Shown one piece after another: positions 1 through 5,069 of a stretch of 5,069 nt of DNA. The stretch covers positions 1 to 5,069 of the forward strand of contig JAGBQU010000216.1 of the NCBI GenBank assembly GCA_017632755.1, in the 5' to 3' direction. Both the position numbers and the translations under genes were made by a program. Position 1 is the stretch's first letter. Every line of letters begins with the position of its first letter. Source of the stretch: Lachnospiraceae bacterium (GTDB lineage: Bacteria > Bacillota_A > Clostridia > Lachnospirales > Lachnospiraceae). Under the pieces are notes generated by a model, which made no database searches, had not been told where the DNA came from, and saw only the letters and a list, made by a program, of their open reading frames with translations.

Positions 1-982
1 CATTGAGTGCGTTAAGAACCTGCTTCAGATCTCCGACGATGAAAGCATCCGTCCGGATGTTTTTGTTGATCTCAGCCGCATCGATATCGATGTGGACAAT
101 CTTTGCATTCTGCGCAAAGCGCTGCGGGTTACCGATCACACGATCCGAGAATCTGGCTCCGAGAGCGATCAACAGATCACACTGCGAAACACCCAGATTA
201 GCCGTTTTGGTTCCGTGCATACCGATCATTCCGGTGTAGAGATCATCCTTGGCATCAAATACACCCTTTGCCATCAAGGTATCGCAGACAGGAGCATCCA
301 GCTTTTTGGCAAATTCACGCACCTGCTCGGAGGCTTCTGAGATGACAGCCCCGCCGCCGACATAGATAAAAGGCTTTTGGGATTGTGCAATGATCTCGGT
401 CACCTTCTCGATCGCTTCCTGATCAAGCGGATTCTCCGCTTTGCTCATATCGATCGTCTCTTTCTCGTATTCGCACAGATTGGCCGTTACATCCTTTGTG
501 ATGTCCACCAGAACCGGCCCGGGTCTTCCGCTTCTTGCGATACGGAATGCATTACGGATCGTCGGTGCGAGATCCCGGACATCCTTTACGATATATCCGT
601 GCTTTGTAATGGGCATGGTCACGCCGGCGATATCCACCTCCTGGAAGGAGTCCTTTCCCAGTGCCGGCAGATTCACATTTGCCGTGATCGCCACCATCGG
701 AACGGAATCCATATACGCCGTTGCGATACCGGTCACCAGATTGGTTGCCCCCGGTCCGCTTGTCGCCATACACACTCCGACTTTTCCGGTTGCCCTGGCA
801 TATCCGTCGGCCGCATGAGCCGCGCCCTGTTCATGGGATGTCAGAATGTGTGTGATCTCGTCCTGATGCTTATAAAGAGCGTCATACACATTCAGGATCG
901 TTCCTCCCGGATATCCGAACACCGTATCGACTTCCTGTTCCTTTAAACATTCTATGACAATTTCTGCTCCTGTTAATTGCAT
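1..982 (-). CDS. ilvB: acetolactate synthase large subunit, N-terminal part (cut by window edge)
   Basis: ThDP-dependent acetohydroxyacid synthase: condenses two pyruvates to 2-acetolactate, or pyruvate with 2-ketobutyrate, the first common step of Val/Leu/Ile synthesis in the cytoplasm. Reading down from the ATG at 982 gives 327 codons with no stop; the usual protein is about 550-570 aa, so roughly the last 40%, including the ThDP/Mg-binding GDG...N domain, lies beyond the left edge. Seen: FGYPGG (22-27), catalytic Glu51 in SHEQGAAHAADGYAR, ATSGPGATNLVTG (73-85), GKDSFQEVD (109-117), SGRPGPVLVDITKDV (151-165), and the central-domain start KPFIYVGGGA (203-212). LIALGARFSDRV (271-282) resembles the FAD-dependent biosynthetic enzyme rather than catabolic AlsS. 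AAGGAG (998-993) sits 10 nt before the ATG. It lies 59 bp after ilvD and is probably the third gene of the transcript; the small subunit gene is not in view. Oddities: Ser49 instead of the usual Arg before HEQGA, and ITANV where ITGQV is common. Confidence 0.96.
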   Translation of the reverse strand, partial: MQLTGAEIVIECLKEQEVDTVFGYPGGTILNVYDALYKHQDEITHILTSHEQGAAHAADGYARATGKVGVCMATSGPGATNLVTGIATAYMDSVPMVAITANVNLPALGKDSFQEVDIAGVTMPITKHGYIVKDVRDLAPTIRNAFRIARSGRPGPVLVDITKDVTANLCEYEKETIDMSKAENPLDQEAIEKVTEIIAQSQKPFIYVGGGAVISEASEQVREFAKKLDAPVCDTLMAKGVFDAKDDLYTGMIGMHGTKTANLGVSQCDLLIALGARFSDRVIGNPQRFAQNAKIVHIDIDAAEINKNIRTDAFIVGDLKQVLNALN

Positions 983-1022
983 TGTCCTCTATCTCCTTTA
1001 ACTTTCATCTCTTGCTGATATA

Positions 1023-1078
1023 AAACCGCGTTGCGGCGCTCCTATTTTTCTCTGACTTCCAAAACGGCGCCGCGGTTT
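1023..1078 (-). repeat. inverted repeat across the ilvD stop codon
   Basis: GCGGCGC (1033-1039) and GCGCCGC (1067-1073) are exact inverted copies, and AAACC (1023-1027) pairs with GGTTT (1074-1078) beyond them, giving 12 potential pairs with a 5-nt bulge and a 27-nt loop. An alternative register pairs AAACCGCG (1023-1030) with CGCGGTTT (1071-1078). In the mRNA the structure covers the last ilvD codons and its stop and ends in UUUUAUAU, before the ilvB ribosome site. The U-run is short and interrupted, so it could be a weak terminator, a processing or stability element, or a by-product of GC-rich codons. Confidence 0.45.
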
Positions 1079-2712
1079 CCGCTGGTGACAAGCTCACGAT
1101 AGCGTTTCAGATAACCCTTAAGCTGCGGCTGCTCCTTCGGTATCCATTCCTCACGGCGTTTTGCGAGTTCCTCATCGGACAGTTTGACATTTAACGCGTT
1201 GTTCGGAATATCAATGCTGATGATATCTCCCTCACGGATCAGCGCGATCGGTCCGCCCACTGCAGCTTCCGGGGAAACATGTCCGATGGAAGCGCCGCGG
1301 CTCGCGCCCGAAAAACGTCCGTCCGTGATCAGGGCAACACTTGCACCGAGTCCCATACCGGCAATGGCAGATGTCGGATTGAGCATCTCGCGCATACCCG
1401 GGCCGCCCTTCGGTCCCTCATAGCGGATCACCACCACATCTCCTGCAACGATTTTTCCTGATTTGATCGCTGCAATGGCATCCTCCTCACAGTCAAATAC
1501 TCTGGCAGGTCCCTCGTGTACCAGCATCTCCTCGGCCACCGCCGAACGCTTTACAACTCCGCTGTCCGGTGCAAGATTTCCTCTGAGAACGGCGATTCCT
1601 CCAACCTCGGAGTACGGATTGTCGATCGGCCGGATGATCTCGGTATTCTTGTTGATACATCCTTCTATATTCTCTTTCACGGTCTTTCCTGTAACCGTGA
1701 TCAGATCCGTGTAGAGCAGATTCTTTTTATCCAGCTCGTTCATGACCGCATAGACACCGCCTGCCTCATTGAGGTCCTCCATATACGTGCGGCCGGCCGG
1801 AGCCAGATGGCAAAGATTCGGTGTCTTTGCACTGATCTCATTTGCGATATCAAGGTTGAGATCCACGCCGGCCTCGTTTGCGATGGCCGGAAGATGCAGC
1901 ATCGAATTGGTTGAACAGCCAAGTGCCATGTCCACCGCCATGGCATTCAAAAATGCCTTTTCCGTCATGATATCTCTGGGTTTAATGTCCCTGCGCACGA
2001 GTTCCATGATCTGCATTCCCGCATGCTTCGCAAGACGGATACGCTCGGAATACACAGCCGGGATCGTTCCGTTGCCCTTAAGTCCCATGCCAAGTGCCTC
2101 CGTCAGACAGTTCATGCTGTTGGCGGTATACATACCCGAGCATGATCCACAGGTAGGGCACACCTTCTGCTCGTACTCCGTAAGTTCCTCCTCCGTCATC
2201 TTTCCGGCCGCATGCGCACCGACTGCCTCAAACATGCTCGAAAGACTCGTCTTGCAATTGTTGACTCTTCCCGCAAGCATCGGTCCGCCGGAGACAAAGA
2301 TCGTCGGGATGTTCAGCCTTGCTGCGGCCATGAGAAGTCCCGGGACATTCTTATCACAGTTCGGGATACATACAAGACCGTCCAGTCCATGTGCCATTGC
2401 CATACACTCCGTGCTGTCAGCGATCAGATCTCTGGTCACAAGGGAATACTTCATTCCCTCATGTCCCATCGCGATGCCGTCACATACAGCAATAGCGGGA
2501 AACATCACCGGTGTACCGCCGGCCATGGCCACTCCCATCTTAACAGCATCCGCGATCTTGTCCAGATTCATATGACCCGGCACGATCTCATTGTAAGAAC
2601 ATACAACACCGATCAGCGGTCTTTCCATCTCCTCTTTGGTAAATCCCAATGCATTGAACAAACTTCTATGAGGCGCCTGCTGCGCGCCCACCTTAACAGA
2701 ATCACTTTTCAT
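1042..2712 (-). CDS. ilvD: dihydroxy-acid dehydratase
   Basis: Fe-S enzyme that dehydrates 2,3-dihydroxyisovalerate and 2,3-dihydroxy-3-methylvalerate to the 2-keto acids preceding Val/Leu and Ile. The 556-aa product has the usual full length for the IlvD/Edd family. Seen: [15 protein letters not shown] (77-91, with Asp78 a likely Mg ligand), CDKNVPG (119-125, cluster Cys119, metal-site Asp120 and the Lys121 that is carbamylated in homologues), [19 protein letters not shown] (185-203, cluster Cys191), GGPGMREM (436-443, Glu442), and the C-terminal signature [20 protein letters not shown] (464-483) with Ser468 as likely catalytic base. The position of the third cysteine of [2Fe-2S] members is Gly46 here (EIVPGH), as in the E. 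coli-type enzyme, suggesting an oxygen-labile cluster suited to an anaerobe; this is inference. The ATG at 2712 is supported by TAAAGGAG (2727-2720), 7 nt upstream. It lies between leuB and ilvB with short gaps and no convincing promoter of its own. Confidence 0.98.
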   Translation of the reverse strand: MKSDSVKVGAQQAPHRSLFNALGFTKEEMERPLIGVVCSYNEIVPGHMNLDKIADAVKMGVAMAGGTPVMFPAIAVCDGIAMGHEGMKYSLVTRDLIADSTECMAMAHGLDGLVCIPNCDKNVPGLLMAAARLNIPTIFVSGGPMLAGRVNNCKTSLSSMFEAVGAHAAGKMTEEELTEYEQKVCPTCGSCSGMYTANSMNCLTEALGMGLKGNGTIPAVYSERIRLAKHAGMQIMELVRRDIKPRDIMTEKAFLNAMAVDMALGCSTNSMLHLPAIANEAGVDLNLDIANEISAKTPNLCHLAPAGRTYMEDLNEAGGVYAVMNELDKKNLLYTDLITVTGKTVKENIEGCINKNTEIIRPIDNPYSEVGGIAVLRGNLAPDSGVVKRSAVAEEMLVHEGPARVFDCEEDAIAAIKSGKIVAGDVVVIRYEGPKGGPGMREMLNPTSAIAGMGLGASVALITDGRFSGASRGASIGHVSPEAAVGGPIALIREGDIISIDIPNNALNVKLSDEELAKRREEWIPKEQPQLKGYLKRYRELVTSGNRGAVLEVREK

Positions 2713-2727
2713 CTTTTTTCTCCTTTA

Positions 2728-2758
2728 TTGATAACATATATATCTATGGTTAGATCAA
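2728..2758 (-). repeat. AT-rich imperfect hairpin before the ilvD ribosome site
   Basis: TTGATAACATA (2728-2738) pairs with 2745-2758 (TATGgTTAgATCAA) through 11 base pairs with two single-base bulges and a 6-nt loop. In the leuB-ilvD mRNA this hairpin ends one base before the ilvD Shine-Dalgarno TAAAGGAG. It lacks a GC-rich stem and a U-tract, so it is not a terminator. It may be an RNA processing or translation element, or a dyad recognised as DNA. The pairing is visible; any function is inference. Confidence 0.35.
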
Positions 2759-2775
2759 CATATTTTCATCTCGCA

Positions 2776-3861
2776 TCAGCCGATACGCTCACAGATCAGC
2801 TCGCCCATCCGGGAGCATTCGACCTGTGTATTGCCTTCAGACATGATATCGATCGTGCGATAACCATCTGTGAGAACCTGCTTGACCGCCTTATCCACGG
2901 CGTCTGCTTCCTTGTCAAGATCAAAGGAATAGCGAAGCATCATGGAAGCCGAGAGGATCGTTGCGATCGGGTTTGCGATGTCCTTCCCCGCGATATCGGG
3001 CGCGGAACCGTGGCTTGGCTCATAAAGGCCAAACTTCGTGTCATTTAAGGATGCGGAAGCCAGCATACCGATCGAACCGGTAACCATGCTCGCCTCGTCG
3101 GAGAGAATATCCCCGAACATATTCTCCGTCAGGATCACATCGAACTGAGCCGGATCCCTGACAAGCTGCATCGCACAGTTATCGACAAGCATATGTTCGA
3201 GCGTTACATCCGGATAATCCTTTGCAACTTCCTCAACGACCGCTCTCCACAATCTGGAGGAATCAAGGACATTTGCCTTGTCAACGCTGGTGACCTTCTG
3301 TTTTCTCTTTCTTGCTATATCAAAACCTTTTATTGCGATCCTGCGGATCTCATTCTCGTCGTAAGTCAGCGTATCGATCGCCTTTCGGATGCCATTCTCC
3401 ACCACGGTGCTGCGCTCTCCGAAATACAGGCCACCGGTAAGTTCACGCATGATCATCATATCAAAGCCCTTCGCCGAGATCTCCTCCTTGAGCGGGCATG
3501 CTCCTGCAAGTTCGTCATAGAGTACCGCAGGACGAAGGTTGGCAAACAGATTCAACGCCTTGCGGATTCCGAGCAGACCGGCCTCCGGTCTTAAGTTGGG
3601 AGGAAGTTTATACCAGGGAGAAGTCGTTGTATTCCCGCCGATTGAGCCCATCAAGACCGCGTCCGACGCCTTCGCCTGCGCAATCGCCTCATCCGTAAGC
3701 GGTTTTCCGGTCGCATCGATCGATGCGCCACCCAGCAGGATATCCGTGTATTCTATCGTGTGACCGTATTTTTCAGCCACTGTACTTAGCACCTGCGCAG
3801 CCTGTGTGACGATCTCCGGTCCGATCCCGTCACCCTTGATACATCCAATCTTCAAATTCAT
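2776..3861 (-). CDS. leuB: 3-isopropylmalate dehydrogenase
   Basis: NAD-dependent oxidative decarboxylation of 3-isopropylmalate to 2-ketoisocaproate, the third step of the leucine branch. From the ATG at 3861 the protein is 361 aa, normal for LeuB. Seen: GDGIGPE (10-16), [20 protein letters not shown] (91-110, substrate Arg100 and Arg110), [11 protein letters not shown] (139-149, Arg139 and catalytic Tyr146), [15 protein letters not shown] (192-206, catalytic Lys195), Asp227 in [10 protein letters not shown], metal ligands Asp251 and Asp255 in [20 protein letters not shown], and the NAD-binding run [20 protein letters not shown] (281-300). The [11 protein letters not shown] segment is the leucine-pathway version, which argues against isocitrate or tartrate dehydrogenase. 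An in-frame GTG at 3879 would add six residues, but the ribosome site AAAGGA lies inside that extension and serves the ATG at 3861. It is the first gene of the apparent leuB-ilvD-ilvB transcript, 63 bp before ilvD. Confidence 0.98.
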   Translation of the reverse strand: MNLKIGCIKGDGIGPEIVTQAAQVLSTVAEKYGHTIEYTDILLGGASIDATGKPLTDEAIAQAKASDAVLMGSIGGNTTTSPWYKLPPNLRPEAGLLGIRKALNLFANLRPAVLYDELAGACPLKEEISAKGFDMMIMRELTGGLYFGERSTVVENGIRKAIDTLTYDENEIRRIAIKGFDIARKRKQKVTSVDKANVLDSSRLWRAVVEEVAKDYPDVTLEHMLVDNCAMQLVRDPAQFDVILTENMFGDILSDEASMVTGSIGMLASASLNDTKFGLYEPSHGSAPDIAGKDIANPIATILSASMMLRYSFDLDKEADAVDKAVKQVLTDGYRTIDIMSEGNTQVECSRMGELICERIG

Positions 3862-3870
3862 TCTCTCAAG

Positions 3871-3876
3871 TCCTTT
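3871..3876 (-). promoter_or_regulatory. ribosome binding site deciding the leuB start
   Basis: On the minus strand AAAGGA reads 3876-3871 and ends 9 nt before the ATG at 3861, a normal spacing. The alternative in-frame GTG at 3879 directly abuts and overlaps this site and has no ribosome site of its own, so the ATG is preferred. The residues added by the GTG (KGLER) are simply the translated Shine-Dalgarno region and precede the [13 protein letters not shown] start expected for LeuB. Confidence 0.8.
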
Positions 3877-3921
3877 CACTTAACATTTGTCCCCGGTACT
3901 TGCCCGAAAACATCCTTTCTT

Positions 3922-3950
3922 ATCATAGCGTAAATGCTTTCAATTAGCAA
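3922..3950 (-). promoter_or_regulatory. sigma-A promoter of leuB-ilvD-ilvB
   Basis: On the minus strand TTGCTA (3950-3945) and TATGAT (3927-3922) are separated by exactly 17 bp. This is the best sigma-A-type promoter in the divergent region facing leuB. Transcription would start near 3915, giving a leader of about 54 nt before the leuB ATG. That is too short for a T-box leader or a leader-peptide attenuator, so control would act at initiation or further inside the transcript. The promoter call is from sequence match only. Confidence 0.7.
3929..3942. promoter_or_regulatory. possible cre-like / LacI-family operator half in the leuB promoter
   Basis: CGTAAATGCTTTCA on the plus strand (TGAAAGCATTTACG on the minus) matches the CcpA/cre pattern TGNAANCGNTNNCA except at two specified positions: one outer base and one of the central CG pair. 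It falls almost entirely inside the -35/-10 spacer of the leuB promoter, where a bound repressor would block polymerase. The internal symmetry is weak, so this is only a candidate; it could be chance in an AT-rich promoter spacer. Confidence 0.25.
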
Positions 3951-4000
3951 TACATTTCAGAGTGCATCCGCATTTATTCTCAAAGTTTCTCTTATATCCA

Positions 4001-4020
4001 ACATTTTTCCGCAAAAATGT
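4001..4020. promoter_or_regulatory. 20-bp palindrome, candidate operator of the adjacent LacI-family regulator
   Basis: ACATTTTTCCGCAAAAATGT is an inverted repeat with perfect 8-bp arms (4001-4008 and 4013-4020) around CCGC; only one of the ten base pairs of the 20-mer is mismatched. Even length with CG at the exact centre is the layout typical of LacI/GalR operators. It ends at the extended -10 element of the regulator gene and occupies the spacer and weak -35 of that promoter, 62 bp before the regulator start, which suggests autorepression. It lies about 50 bp upstream of the leuB -35. There is no T-run outside the arms, and the site precedes both genes, so it is not a terminator. Confidence 0.5.
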
Positions 4021-4028
4021 GTTACACT
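4020..4028 (+). promoter_or_regulatory. extended -10 promoter of the LacI-family regulator
   Basis: TGTTACACT contains a TACACT -10 hexamer (4023-4028) preceded by the TGn extension. The -35 at 17 bp (AACATT, 4000-4005) is poor, which fits an extended -10 promoter. Transcription would start near 4035, giving a leader of about 47 nt. It overlaps the end of the 20-bp palindrome. No better plus-strand promoter is visible in the divergent gap; TTATAT at 3992-3997 lacks a usable -35. Confidence 0.5.
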
Positions 4029-4081
4029 GATATTGCAGTATTGTCGCAGAAACGGTTGTTCACACAAGAGAGGGTGGAGAT

Positions 4082-5069
4082 ATGGTTACCATGAAAGACA
4101 TTGCCGCAAAGCTCGGCATCTCCCTTAGTACGGTCTCAAAAGGCCTTAGCGGCGCAAGTGACATCAGTGAAGATCTCAGACAGAGCATTTTGGATGCTGC
4201 CGTGGAAATGGGGTACAAACCCAAGAAGCAGAAGAAAGATTACCGGAAAAAACTGTGTATTTTTATAGAAAATATTGAATATGCTTCCCCGGATTCCTTC
4301 GGCTATGAACTGATACTCGGTTTTCGTCAGATGGCCGACCGCGAGGGCTTTGACATCGTCGTTGTTCCGATAAACACCGCCTTCCAGTCCAGGGAACGCT
4401 TCGACACATACATGCTCCGAAACGGTTTTGCAGGTGCGTTCGTCATCGGACTTTCCCTATACGACGAATGGATGCATCAGCTAAAAGAGACAACGGTTCC
4501 CTGTGTGCTCTTTGACAATTATATATCCACAAATCCCAATGTCGGATATGTGGGAACCGACAGCTTCGAAGGCATCGATCTGTGTGTCAGTCATCTGGCC
4601 CGGCTCGGCCACACGAAGATCGCTTTTTTAAACGGCATCGCCGGTTCCATGGTCACCGCAGACAGACACGAGGCTTTCCTGCAGAGCATGCAGCGCAATC
4701 ACCTGATCGTCGACGAAAAGCTGGCTGTCTTCGGGACATATGAAGCCGACTGTGCCAAATACTATGTTCCCGGATTTTTGACCAAGGGAGTCACTGCCAT
4801 CGTCTGTGGCTCTGACACCATCGCGGATGGTGTGATCGGCGAATGCATCCGCAAAGGTGTGCGCGTCCCGGAAGATATCAGTGTCACCGGCTTTGACGAC
4901 CTGCCACTCGCCTCCACATTACAGCCGCCCCTGACCTCCGTCTGGCAGGATCGCATCTCACTGGGAAAATGCGGATTTGTTGTTCTATCTGCACTGATGC
5001 ACAAGATCCCGATCGGAAAGGCCGTTCTCAGGCCGCGGTTGATCACAAGGGCTTCCAGCGCTTATCTCA
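4082..5069 (+). CDS. LacI/GalR-family transcriptional regulator (open at right edge)
   Basis: DNA-binding repressor with a periplasmic-binding-protein-like effector domain, cytoplasmic. The frame runs 329 codons without a stop; RPRLITRASSAYL at its end is the usual LacI-family C-terminus, so only a few residues are missing. Seen: LacI helix-turn-helix MKDIAAKLGISLSTVSKGLS (4-23) followed by DISEDLRQSILDAAVEMGYKP (27-47); effector domain from about 58, with VPCVLFDNY (139-147), GYVGTDSFEGI (155-165), HLARLGHTKIAFL (171-183), VCGSDTIADGVI (241-252), VPEDISVTGFDDLPLAS (262-278) and TSVWQDRISLG (285-295). The 46-57 linker is short and lysine-rich, without the usual hinge-helix AxxL. The effector cannot be read from sequence. 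Start: ATG at 4082 or ATG at 4091; AGGGTGGAG (4071-4079) sits between ideal spacings for either. It is divergent from leuB across 220 bp and could control that operon, itself, or genes beyond the right edge. Confidence 0.93.
   Translation, partial: MVTMKDIAAKLGISLSTVSKGLSGASDISEDLRQSILDAAVEMGYKPKKQKKDYRKKLCIFIENIEYASPDSFGYELILGFRQMADREGFDIVVVPINTAFQSRERFDTYMLRNGFAGAFVIGLSLYDEWMHQLKETTVPCVLFDNYISTNPNVGYVGTDSFEGIDLCVSHLARLGHTKIAFLNGIAGSMVTADRHEAFLQSMQRNHLIVDEKLAVFGTYEADCAKYYVPGFLTKGVTAIVCGSDTIADGVIGECIRKGVRVPEDISVTGFDDLPLASTLQPPLTSVWQDRISLGKCGFVVLSALMHKIPIGKAVLRPRLITRASSAYL

Noticed and set aside
92..946. Plus-strand open frames opposite ilvB (such as 377-946) and a minus-strand frame at 552-773
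   Set aside because: All overlap the recognisable ilvB reading frame in other frames and show no family motif or ribosome site.
2729..2758. Internal promoter before ilvD (TTGATC / TTATCA, 18-bp spacer)
   Set aside because: The -10 hexamer barely resembles TATAAT; the bases are better explained by the arms of the hairpin.
1769..3048. Two long overlapping plus-strand open frames (1769-2575 and 2212-3048)
   Set aside because: They lie antisense to ilvD and leuB, which have full family motifs and good ribosome sites; their translations are low-complexity shadows rich in His, Arg, Ser and Cys with no recognisable domain.
3862..3879. GTG at 3879 as leuB start
   Set aside because: The ribosome site AAAGGA lies within this extension and is correctly spaced for the ATG at 3861.
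3866..3913. Leader peptide (15 codons, minus strand) between promoter and leuB
   Set aside because: There is no spaced ribosome site, only one Leu codon and no Ile/Val run, and no terminator/antiterminator pair follows.
3991..4014. Second minus-strand promoter (TTGCGG / TATAAG)
   Set aside because: The spacer is only 12 bp, too short for a sigma-A promoter.
3862..4080. T-box or other riboswitch leader upstream of leuB
   Set aside because: A short GTACCG stretch (minus strand, about 3899-3894) recalls part of the T-box motif, but the GGGTGG part, the stem I features and a U-tract terminator are missing, and the best promoter leaves a leader of only about 54 nt.
4762..5046. Minus-strand 94-codon open frame inside the regulator gene
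   Set aside because: It is antisense to conserved LacI-family C-terminal motifs; the translation matches nothing recognisable.

Overview
The window carries one branched-chain amino acid biosynthesis gene cluster on the minus strand and a LacI-family regulator divergent from it on the plus strand. Protein sequence style, strong AAAGGAG-type ribosome binding sites, moderate GC and the gene order leuB-ilvD-ilvB all suggest a Firmicutes anaerobe, most likely a Lachnospiraceae-type Clostridia. That placement comes from recognising sequence style, not from a database search.

Layout from left to right: bases 1-982 hold the N-terminal 327 codons of ilvB (acetolactate synthase large subunit, minus strand), which runs off the left edge. 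Bases 1042-2712 hold complete ilvD (dihydroxy-acid dehydratase, minus). Bases 2776-3861 hold complete leuB (3-isopropylmalate dehydrogenase, minus). Bases 3862-4081 are the divergent control region. Bases 4082-5069 hold a nearly complete LacI/GalR-family regulator (plus) that is still open at the right edge. Coding density is high; the only non-coding stretches are about 60 bp (ilvB/ilvD), 63 bp (ilvD/leuB) and 220 bp (control region).

The three enzyme genes read in the order leuB, ilvD, ilvB and look like one transcript from a good sigma-A promoter (TTGCTA, 17 bp, TATGAT) with a leader of only about 50 nt, so there is no room for a T-box or a classical attenuator. IlvB makes acetolactate or acetohydroxybutyrate, IlvD dehydrates the dihydroxy acids to the 2-keto acids of valine and isoleucine, and LeuB performs the oxidative decarboxylation step of the leucine branch. 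IlvC, the small AHAS subunit, LeuA and LeuCD are not in view.

No new kind of biological system is evident. The points most worth following are in the control region: a 20-bp near-perfect palindrome with a central CG overlapping the regulator's own extended -10 promoter, a weaker cre-like element inside the leuB promoter spacer, and a LacI-family regulator whose linker is short, lysine-rich and lacks the usual hinge-helix leucine. Both intercistronic gaps also hold inverted repeats that could fold in the mRNA.
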